A DNA stretch of 64,000 nucleotides from assembly GCA_022448955.1 (NCBI GenBank), contig JAKVCU010000065.1, positions 1-64,000 of the forward strand, in the 5' to 3' direction. The DNA is from Saprospiraceae bacterium (GTDB taxonomy: Bacteria; Bacteroidota; Bacteroidia; Chitinophagales; Saprospiraceae). The position numbers and the translations under genes were made by a program. The notes below the pieces were generated by a model that had not been told where the DNA came from, did not search any database, and was given only the letters and a program-made list of their open reading frames with translations. Shown in pieces: positions 39,926 through 48,572 of this stretch (the first letter of the stretch is position 1; every line of letters starts with the position of its first letter).

Positions 39926-40503
39926 TTAGACACAAGTGTTTCATCAAAATATCGGTTTTGATAAATTCTGGATTTGTGGGAAATCGAAAAGGTGATAGTA
40001 GCATTTGAACAGATGAAATTCAGACGAAACTATGCTTTGTCAAGCTGTAAATTGTTTAAGTAGCTATTATTGAAAAATATAGGTAAATAACTTATTTACT
40101 AAGAGGGTAAATTAGCAGTATTTTGAGCTTTTTAGCTCAGATTCTAGGGACTGTCATAGGGGGGGAGCTCGACTGATAATTTTGATCAAGGATGCCTTTG
40201 TCTACTCTAATTTCTTTAAATACGAGTTCGCTAATTAGTAACTTAGACCGACCTTCTATTGCCATTACTTTGGTTTTAGAATCAAATATGTTGAGTTAAA
40301 TTAAAAAGAGCGACATTCGATTTTTTGTAGAAATTACTCCTCTATTGAGATGCTTAAGGGAAAGCTTAGCTAAATTAGTGGAATAGCCTTTATAGCGTAT
40401 ATTATATGTAAGGTTGAAGGGGACATAGCAATCGTACATAGCTTTTAGAAATAAAAAATGCCCTTATCAGATAAATGATAAGAGCAAGTGGTGTTAAACC
40501 TTG

Positions 40504-40577
40504 TAGCGCGGGGGAGACTTGAACTCCCGACCTCAGGATTATGAATCCTGCGCTCTAACCAGCTGAGCTACCGCGCC
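40504..40577 (-). tRNA. tRNA-Met(CAT)
   Basis: Minus strand GGCGCGGTAGCTCAGCTGGTTAGAGCGCAGGATTCATAATCCTGAGGTCGGGAGTTCAAGTCTCCCCCGCGCTA folds as cloverleaf, anticodon CAT; CCA not encoded; Met versus Ile2 not separable here. Confidence 0.95.
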
Positions 40578-40746
40578 TAATGTGATATAGTTGAACCTAA
40601 ATTAAACTACGCTTTTGATAGTTTATGCTTTTAAAAGCCTAACATTATTGTCAATTCCTAAAAGCGAATGCAAATATCTGCTTTTTCCTTGTTTTACGCA
40701 ACAATTTTGGTGCTATTTTCTTTAAGGAAAGTAAAAGAATTAAAGA

Positions 40747-41112
40747 ATGTATGATAGATTAAGCATTCGGCCTACTATAAATACGACTTATGAGGCAGAA
40801 AATCCGAATGAACAATTCCAAAATAAAACCCTAAGGCCCATCCTGAAAATGCAAAATGACCTTATTTGCAGGATGTATTTACACTACATGGAGAAAAGGA
40901 AAGTACCTTTCTATCAAATGTCTACTCAAAAAAGAGTAGAGCAAATTGCACACAGTGTAAGTAAAGATAATCGTCTAAGAGGACTATTGTTTGGGATGGT
41001 GGTGGGTATGTTTACTTTGGTGGAAATGGATTATTATCGTCAATATGAGGGAGAAATTAATCGAAGGATAACGAGTTTGGTCATTCAACGGCTGGAAAGC
41101 CAGTTGGGATAA
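40747..41112 (+). CDS. Conserved Bacteroidota hypothetical protein
   Basis: FQNKTLRPILKMQNDL...FYQMSTQKRVEQIAHSVSKDNRLRGLLFGMVVGMFTLVE resembles a small protein family I recall from Flavobacteriia. Confidence 0.7.
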   Translation: MYDRLSIRPTINTTYEAENPNEQFQNKTLRPILKMQNDLICRMYLHYMEKRKVPFYQMSTQKRVEQIAHSVSKDNRLRGLLFGMVVGMFTLVEMDYYRQYEGEINRRITSLVIQRLESQLG

Positions 41113-41156
41113 ATAGGAGAGCCTCAAAACTTTAAGTTTTGAGACTCTCCTATTTT
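41111..41156. terminator. Bidirectional intrinsic terminator between convergent genes
   Basis: AAATAGGAGAGcCTCAAAACTTtAAGTTTTGAGaCTCTCCTATTT near-perfect hairpin followed by T-run (A-run on the other side). Confidence 0.9.
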
Positions 41157-42553
41157 TAGAATTTTGGTTTATTATTAAAAAAACGATCTTGATCACTAAT
41201 ATCGTCTATATTTCTAATTTCCTCGCTCTTTGGACGAAACACAAAATTTAAACCTATTCTCACATTTGCACTTTTAGAATCTTTTGGCTGAAAAGCCGCA
41301 AGGATATTATCTGTAGCTGCCATCAATTGTATAGGTCCCATATTAAGCGCTGCGTTGATACCGATATTTGTATAAGAATCATCTCTCACTGCATATAAAG
41401 CGCCTGCTCTTAACCAATCGGTAATAAAAATATCGGCGCCTACGCCAAAGGATAAAAAGAATTCATCCCTATATCGCTCACCATAGAGTACACCACCAAG
41501 CGATACTCTATTATTGAGCAAGTAAGTGGAGCTAAGATAAAAACGAGTAGGCAGTATGGTAGTATATTTTTCATTTGTCTCTCTTACGTCATAAGCCGCC
41601 CTTAAAGAATCTACAACTGACCCTATGGTTGTGGTATCATCTAGAATATCTTGAACGATATCGAGCCCTAAGTACTCATAATTTCCACTTAAAGTGTAGT
41701 TATTTACATCTTCTTCCCAATTGATAGAGCCAATATCTAGTGCACTAATCGCCACATCTAAGCGACCAAAATTCAGGTGTGCACCAATATCAAAAGCAAA
41801 TCCAGCATTACTACTGAATAGCTGACTAGCATCAAATTTACCTGATTCAAAATTGAAATCTAAATCATCAAATCCATTATAGGTCAAGGTTCCAGATGAA
41901 TTTACTCGATAATCTGCATTTAGCGTAAGTTGGTAAGAGGTTTCATCCGTAAGTAAGTTAAGACGACTGCCTTCTGTAGAAACATCTTCAACACCTGATA
42001 GATACTTTATTTTACCACCTATAGTGATCATCTCATTAACTTCATATGCAGCTCCTACCGCAAATTCATTATAAGCAAATAATTGTACATCAGGGGCAAA
42101 ATTGATTTCCTGCCCTATGAATTGTGCATTACCATTCCAAGCCAACTGAGGTAAGGTTTTTGGATAGTTGATAAAAGCATTGAAGCGAAGTTGATGTCCA
42201 GCAAAAATATTGAGGCGGCCAAAGGCTAGGCCAAGGCTTAATGTCTCGATTTGTGAGCTTTCGCGAATGAAATTATTATCCTCCATTAGCGCAATAGCTT
42301 TGTCAATATCAATCACGTTTGTTCCATCTGTTCTTTCAGAAATAACATCATTAAAGGTCAAATTGGAAACCTGCAAATTGTTATAGGTTCCTCCCACGCC
42401 AATATTAATCATGTGACCTGGCAATAGAGCAGGATTGGTTTGATTCGCTTGCCATAAGCCGCGCATTAAATGGGTGCCTAGTTCAGATTGTGCCTGAGTA
42501 GTAATAGACATACTGAAAAGCAAAAAGAATAAGAGCGATTTTCTAATGATCAT
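41156..42553 (-). CDS. DUF5723-like outer-membrane beta-barrel protein
   Basis: Signal peptide; GLWQANQTNPALLPGHMINIGVGG; periodic beta-strands ending IGLNFVFRPK. Confidence 0.72.
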   Translation of the reverse strand: MIIRKSLLFFLLFSMSITTQAQSELGTHLMRGLWQANQTNPALLPGHMINIGVGGTYNNLQVSNLTFNDVISERTDGTNVIDIDKAIALMEDNNFIRESSQIETLSLGLAFGRLNIFAGHQLRFNAFINYPKTLPQLAWNGNAQFIGQEINFAPDVQLFAYNEFAVGAAYEVNEMITIGGKIKYLSGVEDVSTEGSRLNLLTDETSYQLTLNADYRVNSSGTLTYNGFDDLDFNFESGKFDASQLFSSNAGFAFDIGAHLNFGRLDVAISALDIGSINWEEDVNNYTLSGNYEYLGLDIVQDILDDTTTIGSVVDSLRAAYDVRETNEKYTTILPTRFYLSSTYLLNNRVSLGGVLYGERYRDEFFLSFGVGADIFITDWLRAGALYAVRDDSYTNIGINAALNMGPIQLMAATDNILAAFQPKDSKSANVRIGLNFVFRPKSEEIRNIDDISDQDRFFNNKPKF

Positions 42554-42579
42554 ATGTTTTGAGTTTCTTGTATTTGGGT

Positions 42580-44112
42580 TTATTCATTATTAAGGTCCAC
42601 TATTGCACCAATTCTAACGCGTACATCTTGGTCAGATTTTACTCTTACGGATTGATTGCCTTCGGTAGAGGTTGAGAAAGAAATTTGTAATAAGACATCA
42701 GATGCAGCTTTTAATTTTTCTAATCTTTCCCCTTCAAAGTTAGAAAACGTTTCAGCTTGAATAGCATTTGTTACATTACCATTGGCATCTACAGGTGCAC
42801 CTAGTACTATTCTTTCTTGCCCATTCAACATAGAATCTAGTACTACCCCTGATTCATTAATGAAGTAGCCTTGAACATCCACGTTTAGCGGTAAGCTATT
42901 GTCTGATACTAGTTTAAATTCGACTGCATTCACTTCCTCAAAATCACCTAGATTGATGGGGAAAGTATCTGTTGTGAAAAAGTCAATAGCATTGCCGTAC
43001 ATAGGAAGTTCGACATCTACTTGGACTTTATAATAACTACTATCTGTTATAAATCCTCTGATACTAGGGTCTTCAAGTGGGTTAGTATCTGCATTTACAT
43101 CATAATCAATAGCTACTGGACCTGAACCCAAAACCACATCAATATTTGAGTTGGTTTTGTCGAATATAAATGCCTTAGATTTGATTGCTCCTACTTCATT
43201 CAGCTCAGGATAAGGAAAATCAATACCATCTTGCAACCAAACACTTTCTAGTGGTAAAACTTCCCCCTTAACCGTGAAAATATCAAAGACATTGACGATG
43301 GACTGGGTGGGAATACCAAAAGAGTTTTCAAAGTTGAAGGTGATAATGGGATCTTCGAAATAAACATCTCCTCGAATCCAGTTGTCGAAGAAGTCAATTT
43401 CTATAGTGTCCCTTCCTCCCACATATTCTGTGCGGCCTAAATACCCTTCTGCGTAAGAAAACTCGAGGTTGTCAAATCCAACAAAAGGGAAAGCGGTATT
43501 AAAAGAAATATTATTGCCATCCAAGTCTTTTAATTCATACCCTACATTGATGTTTCCATCTGTTGGAATGAGGCGGTAACCTGCAAAAGAAAAAGGATTA
43601 TCTCTAAGGTCCAACTGCTCATCAGCTTGTATTTCAACCGTCAAGCGTAACATTTCTCCATCTTTGATCGCTTCAGGAACAAAAAGGGTGAATTCAACAG
43701 CTACGCCTGTGTCGTTATATACACCAAAATAAATATCCCCTCTTTTTACATCTAGCTGATCAATTTCAAGTCCATCAGGCTGTGAAAAAGGTAAGGTTTG
43801 AGGACTAAAGAAAATTGGAATTTCAGGAAGTGCGTTTAAGGTCTCATTAATTGCAGCGAAGACATCTTCACTTGTTTGAGATAAAACATCGCCACTGTAT
43901 TTGAAACGAATTAAGCCATCTGGGTCAATCGTTAAGACTGAATTTTCTTCAAACCTTTCCAATAAATCTCCCATAGATACTTTGGAATCAACGATAGGAA
44001 GGGCATAAGAAGCATCATATTCGATGCCATCTGCTTCGGTAATTTCTTGAATCTGATTGCAGGTAGCAGTAAGCAAGATAAGTCCGAATAGAAAGTAAAA
44101 ATGATTTTTCAT
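42580..44112 (-). CDS. Secreted beta-rich hypothetical protein partnered with the downstream beta-barrel
   Basis: N-terminal signal with weak lipobox (LLTATC); beta-rich; 26 bp upstream of 41156..42553 gene. Confidence 0.6.
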   Translation of the reverse strand: MKNHFYFLFGLILLTATCNQIQEITEADGIEYDASYALPIVDSKVSMGDLLERFEENSVLTIDPDGLIRFKYSGDVLSQTSEDVFAAINETLNALPEIPIFFSPQTLPFSQPDGLEIDQLDVKRGDIYFGVYNDTGVAVEFTLFVPEAIKDGEMLRLTVEIQADEQLDLRDNPFSFAGYRLIPTDGNINVGYELKDLDGNNISFNTAFPFVGFDNLEFSYAEGYLGRTEYVGGRDTIEIDFFDNWIRGDVYFEDPIITFNFENSFGIPTQSIVNVFDIFTVKGEVLPLESVWLQDGIDFPYPELNEVGAIKSKAFIFDKTNSNIDVVLGSGPVAIDYDVNADTNPLEDPSIRGFITDSSYYKVQVDVELPMYGNAIDFFTTDTFPINLGDFEEVNAVEFKLVSDNSLPLNVDVQGYFINESGVVLDSMLNGQERIVLGAPVDANGNVTNAIQAETFSNFEGERLEKLKAASDVLLQISFSTSTEGNQSVRVKSDQDVRVRIGAIVDLNNE

Positions 44113-44373
44113 AAAACCGATTTAGTGCGATTCTTAAGTTTGAATAAAAATGTGTGGTGCTTTACTAAAAAATTGGGCAAGAAGCCGCAAAGACATCTTA
44201 CCTTAAGGAGAATGCGTAGAATTGCTTAAAACCATTGGGTATAGAGTAAGATTTACTCTACATTTAGAGATTGAATCTATTGTAATCTAAACGACAGCAT
44301 TTCGATTGACTCAAAGATATAGTAAATCGTGCTTTTCAACTAATGTTTCCGCGCAAATACATAAATTTTACAG

Positions 44374-44381
44374 TACCTTTG
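44374..44381 (+). promoter_or_regulatory. Candidate Bacteroidota -7 element TAnnTTTG
   Basis: TACCTTTG 31 nt upstream of ATG at 44413; no clear -33 TTG. Confidence 0.35.
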
Positions 44382-44412
44382 GTCAGATATAAGTCTAATT
44401 TGACGGATACTT

Positions 44413-45639
44413 ATGGAAGAGCAATTCCCTAAAAAGACAACGCCCTCTGATCAGCCGAGCACAATCGCTCAGGCTCACGCTTTTATCCTACAACGATTTA
44501 ATCAGTTGAATGATGCTCGTTTAGTATATCATAACTATTCTTTAGCTACAGAAATTGTGGAAAATGCCAAACAAATTTTGGCAAATACCAAAACCAATGC
44601 ATCGCAACAAGAGAATGTATTGCTTGCTGCTTGGTTTTATTGTAGTGGTTATTTTTTGGAGCCCTCCGCTCCACGTGAGAACAGCGTCAAGCAGGCACAG
44701 CAGTTTATGAAGGTTCACCATTTAGCAGATGCTAGGATTCAAAATATTTCGGAGGCAATAAATCAGGTTTATGAGGGTAGAGTTATCTCCTCTCTAATTG
44801 GTAAAATCCTTTCAGATGCTGTTAATGCGACACTTTATTCTACTGCATTTGCAGAACGTGATCCACTGCATCATCTAGAATGGGAGTTGTTACATCGTGA
44901 ACGTTTTGCTAAAGAAAAATGGGCAAGTTTGCAATTGCAGGCGTTGCTAAAAGTAAAATTCTACACTCATTATGCCAAGCTTAAATATGAAGGTGTACTC
45001 GCTCAAAATATTTTACAGCATAGAGATCTTATTGAAAAATTAAATAGCAAACAAATAGGAGGTGAGGGGGAAGAAAGGCCATTACGTCTCTATCAAGATT
45101 TGGAAAAAAAGATGCCTACTCGAGCTGTTCAAACTTACTTCAGAGCCAATTATCGCAATCATATTAATCTAAGTGCCATTGCTGATAACAAGGCAAATAT
45201 CATGATCAGTGTTAACACGATTTTAATCAGTGTACTAATAACTTTCCTCTCTTACCGAAATATTGGGCAGACCCAACCCATGATACTGATGCCTGTTATT
45301 ATTTTCTTGGTTACAGGTTTAGCTTCTTTAATTTTTGCAGTGCTTTCGGCAAGGCCAAAAGTAACCAACTTGGCGGAGCGTACCACGGATTTAGAAGTAA
45401 TAAAAAAGAATGTAATTTTTTTTGGTAATTTTTCAAAGTTAAGTGTACAGCAGTATGAGGAAGCCATGGATGCCGTTTACCGGGATAGTGAGTTGATGTA
45501 CGGGAATATGACTAGAGATTTATACTACCTTGGGAAAGCATTAGATAAGAAGTATAAGTTTCTTTCGATCTCTTACAATATTTTTATGGTAGGATTCATT
45601 TTTACGGTGACTACCTTCTTGGCAGCTTTATTTGTCTAA
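44413..45639 (+). CDS. Pycsar effector family (DUF5706-like) membrane protein with degenerate HD-like N-domain
   Basis: RAVQTYFRANYRNHINLSAIADNKANIMISVNTILISVLITFL...two TM segments...MTRDLYYLGKALDKKYKFLSISYNIFMVGFIFT; N-domain aligns with HD proteins but lacks HD ligands. Confidence 0.82.
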   Translation: MEEQFPKKTTPSDQPSTIAQAHAFILQRFNQLNDARLVYHNYSLATEIVENAKQILANTKTNASQQENVLLAAWFYCSGYFLEPSAPRENSVKQAQQFMKVHHLADARIQNISEAINQVYEGRVISSLIGKILSDAVNATLYSTAFAERDPLHHLEWELLHRERFAKEKWASLQLQALLKVKFYTHYAKLKYEGVLAQNILQHRDLIEKLNSKQIGGEGEERPLRLYQDLEKKMPTRAVQTYFRANYRNHINLSAIADNKANIMISVNTILISVLITFLSYRNIGQTQPMILMPVIIFLVTGLASLIFAVLSARPKVTNLAERTTDLEVIKKNVIFFGNFSKLSVQQYEEAMDAVYRDSELMYGNMTRDLYYLGKALDKKYKFLSISYNIFMVGFIFTVTTFLAALFV

Positions 45640-45745
45640 CATTCAAGTATCCCTAGTTTGATTAGGCAATAAGTATTCAAAAATTATATGATATCAAATT
45701 TTTAGTTTTACTACTCGATATTAAGTAATTTGAATTGCAGTGTAC

Positions 45746-46501
45746 TCAAGCATATTCAAAAAAGATATTTTTTCTTTTGAATCCCATCTTTTCATAGATG
45801 CCAATTCCATCTTCAGACGCTTGTAGGACTGCTTCTTGATACCCTTTTGCTTTCGCAAAATTTAATGCGTAGGAAAATAAGTAGGATCCAATGCCCTTCT
45901 TTCGATAATTCTCCAATGTGGCGAATCCGTAAAGTCCAACCACCTTTTCATTAGTTGGGAAAACTTCTACGCTTGCAACGGCTTTGCCATCTTCATAATA
46001 GGCTAAGAATTGAATATTTGAATCTAGATAGCTTTCTGCGGTTTGCTGATAGTAAGTAATGACATTTTGATCGGCTGGTGTCCAGTTCTCTGCAATCACA
46101 TTGGCACAAGCCATTAAATCAACTTTGGACTGGGCCAACTTGATATTTTGGTGTTGTACTGAAGAGATCGGGTGAAATTGATTAAGGTTGAGAACCATTC
46201 CAACCTCCTGGTTTTGCCGTTCAATGGACAGCTTTTGTAAGTGTTGACTTAAATTTGGCGAAAGCCTATCATCCCTAAGCCAGATACAATACTCTAGTTG
46301 TTTAGAGCGATAATAATCGATTACTTTTTCCAAAGCATCAAAGGATATATTTTCGTCTTTAATAAAAATAATATTAAAGGTATCACAAGAAAGGCCACTG
46401 TCTACATATGCTATTGAAGGCACTTCAAAAACTTGCATCTGCGGTGATCCTTGTGGAATACGAATGGCATGCTGTAGGAAGTTGTGGCTGATTGGTCCCA
46501 T
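45746..46501 (-). CDS. GNAT family N-acetyltransferase
   Basis: VVGLYGFATLENYRKKGIGSYLFSYALNFAKAKGYQEAVLQASEDGIGIYEKMGFKRK. Confidence 0.9.
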   Translation of the reverse strand: MGPISHNFLQHAIRIPQGSPQMQVFEVPSIAYVDSGLSCDTFNIIFIKDENISFDALEKVIDYYRSKQLEYCIWLRDDRLSPNLSQHLQKLSIERQNQEVGMVLNLNQFHPISSVQHQNIKLAQSKVDLMACANVIAENWTPADQNVITYYQQTAESYLDSNIQFLAYYEDGKAVASVEVFPTNEKVVGLYGFATLENYRKKGIGSYLFSYALNFAKAKGYQEAVLQASEDGIGIYEKMGFKRKNIFFEYA

Positions 46502-46558
46502 GATATATTTATCTTTTAGAGTAAAACCTACTTACAGGCCCTTATAGTTCCAATCTTT

Positions 46559-47227
46559 TTATTTTGGTCCTACCACAATTACAATTTCACCTTTCACACC
46601 AGCAGCTTCGTAATGTTTGATTAACTCTGCTAAGGTGTTGGTGCGAATGTCTTCGTGTATTTTTGTTAACTCTCTGGCAACACATGCTTTTCGCTCTTCA
46701 CCACAATGCTCCGCTAATTGCTTTAGGCATTTGACCAGACGGTGAGGAGATTCGAGTATGGCAAAGGTGTGTGGTAAGCTGGCAAGATATAATAGGCGTG
46801 TTTGGCGACCTTTTTTGTGGGGCAAAAAGCCTTCAAAATGGAAGCGGTCGCAGGGTAGGCCGGAAGCTACTAATGCCGGAACAAAAGAAGTAGCTCCAGG
46901 CAAACATTCTACTTTTACATCGGCTTCCACGCATGCACGAACCATTAAAAAACCAGGGTCGGAAATACCAGGGGTGCCCGCATCAGAGATGAGGGCCATG
47001 GCCGTGCCAGCTTGTATTTGCTCAACAAGTTGAGCAGTAATACCATGCTCATTGTGTGCATGATAGGAACGAAGAGGTGTTTCTATTTCGTAATGTGAAA
47101 ATAGCTTCTTGGAGGTTCGAGTATCTTCCGCCAATACCAAATCAACTTCCTTTAGAATTCGTAGTGCACGAAGACTAATATCCTCTAAATTTCCAATAGG
47201 TGTAGGAACGATATACAGCATACCCAT
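46559..47227 (-). CDS. rsmI: 16S rRNA (cytidine(1402)-2'-O)-methyltransferase
   Basis: YIVPTPIGNLEDISLRALRIL, LAEDTRTSKKL, SDAGTPGISDPG. Confidence 0.96.
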   Translation of the reverse strand: MGMLYIVPTPIGNLEDISLRALRILKEVDLVLAEDTRTSKKLFSHYEIETPLRSYHAHNEHGITAQLVEQIQAGTAMALISDAGTPGISDPGFLMVRACVEADVKVECLPGATSFVPALVASGLPCDRFHFEGFLPHKKGRQTRLLYLASLPHTFAILESPHRLVKCLKQLAEHCGEERKACVARELTKIHEDIRTNTLAELIKHYEAAGVKGEIVIVVGPK

Positions 47228-47239
47228 AGATTAGGGTGA

Positions 47240-47494
47240 TTATTCTGCTGCTGCTAAAGTGAAAGTGTATGTTTCCATGATCATATTGGCAAGGATTTTT
47301 TTACATGCCACATCAACCTTCTCTTTAGCTGCTTCTTCAGAAGCCGCTTCTAGATTCATAGTAATGTGTTTGCCAATGCGAACATCTTCAATGCCGCTGA
47401 TGTCTAAGTTAGAAATGTTCTTTGCAACTGTTTTTCCTTGAGGGTCCAACAATTCTTTATGAGGCATAATGTTGATCTCAGCAATGAATTTCAT
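47240..47494 (-). CDS. purS: Phosphoribosylformylglycinamidine synthase subunit PurS
   Basis: Small protein with DPQGKTVAKNISNL...VRIGKHITMNLEA...KILANMIMETYTF. Confidence 0.93.
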   Translation of the reverse strand: MKFIAEINIMPHKELLDPQGKTVAKNISNLDISGIEDVRIGKHITMNLEAASEEAAKEKVDVACKKILANMIMETYTFTLAAAE

Positions 47495-48207
47495 ATTCTA
47501 GTATTTCGATTTAGCAGAAATAAAATGCTATTAGTTAAGATATAAATTAAAATAATCACAAAAGGCGCTAAATACCACTTAAAAATAATTAGCCCTATGG
47601 ATATGGCTGCAAAGATAATTTTAATCTCATTTCCTTTCCATGAAAGTGATTGTATTTTCAAACTAAACATAGGTATTTCTGCAATAAGCAGGATACATAG
47701 TAATAATATGGTCGTATAAAGGAAAGTGTAATTCATGATTCCAAGGCTAATTCCAAAGGGATCATAGATATAAACGAGTAATAAACCTACCGTCAAAATA
47801 GTACAGGCTGGTGTAGGTAAACCCAAAAAATCATAAGTTTGGCGTGTATCTAAATTGAATTTTGCTAAACGAAGACCAGAAAAGACAGATATCAAAAAAC
47901 CGGGAGCAGCAGCCCAAGCTAAGCCCAAGGGTTCTATGGCATGGTCCAAACGATAAAGAAGAAAATAAAAAATAGCACCTGGTACTAGGCCAAAGCTTAC
48001 CATATCTGCCATAGAATCCAATTCTTTGCCTAGGTCTGAACGCACATCTAATATTCTCGCTGCAGCACCATCTGCATAATCGGCTACACCACCTGCTGCG
48101 ACGAGCCATATCACCAAGTAAAGTTCTTCTGTAAATAATGCAACTAATGCCATGCAACCCAAAAAAAGATTGCTTAATGTAATCGTATTCGGAATGAGTT
48201 TTTTCAC
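47491..48207 (-). CDS. pssA: CDP-diacylglycerol--serine O-phosphatidyltransferase
   Basis: IPNTITLSNLFLGC, CDP-alcohol phosphotransferase-type DYADGAAARILDVRSDLGKELDSMADMVSFG. Confidence 0.94.
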   Translation of the reverse strand: MKKLIPNTITLSNLFLGCMALVALFTEELYLVIWLVAAGGVADYADGAAARILDVRSDLGKELDSMADMVSFGLVPGAIFYFLLYRLDHAIEPLGLAWAAAPGFLISVFSGLRLAKFNLDTRQTYDFLGLPTPACTILTVGLLLVYIYDPFGISLGIMNYTFLYTTILLLCILLIAEIPMFSLKIQSLSWKGNEIKIIFAAISIGLIIFKWYLAPFVIILIYILTNSILFLLNRNTRI

Positions 48208-48572
48208 AAGATGATAAAATTAAGGGCAGAAAATCAATTATTATATCATGATTCCCAACCAGTTGATGCCTAGAGCTTATCTTTATGTACAAATGTACCG
48301 ATTTTTATGTTATCATAAGTTTAACAATTTGTGCTCGTCAGCTAGTCAACAATTTGCTATCAAATTGAATCTTTTAGATAAACAAAGGCCAATTTTTACG
48401 TTTAGAAGACGGGACAGGCTTAGATTTTTATGAATTTTCTGCCTTTCTGCATCTTAAATATGGATAAAGCCTTGAATATAATTGTATAACTCCAGTGATA
48501 GTGAACCAAATATTACGGTCTGAGGTATCAATATTAGGCCAATTGGTTTAATCAAATTAAAACAACCTTGCT

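Noticed and set aside
40153-40170. G7 tract as a possible phase-variable site
   Set aside because: In non-coding DNA with no nearby ORF or recognisable promoter.
44413-45639. Complete Pycsar defence operon
   Set aside because: Only an effector-type protein is present; no cyclase-like gene adjacent, so a two-gene system cannot be claimed.
46758-47033. 91-aa plus-strand ORF
   Set aside because: Antisense to rsmI; shadow ORF.
47831-48292. 153-aa minus-strand ORF
   Set aside because: Out-of-frame overlap with pssA; Cys/Arg/Ser-rich shadow translation.
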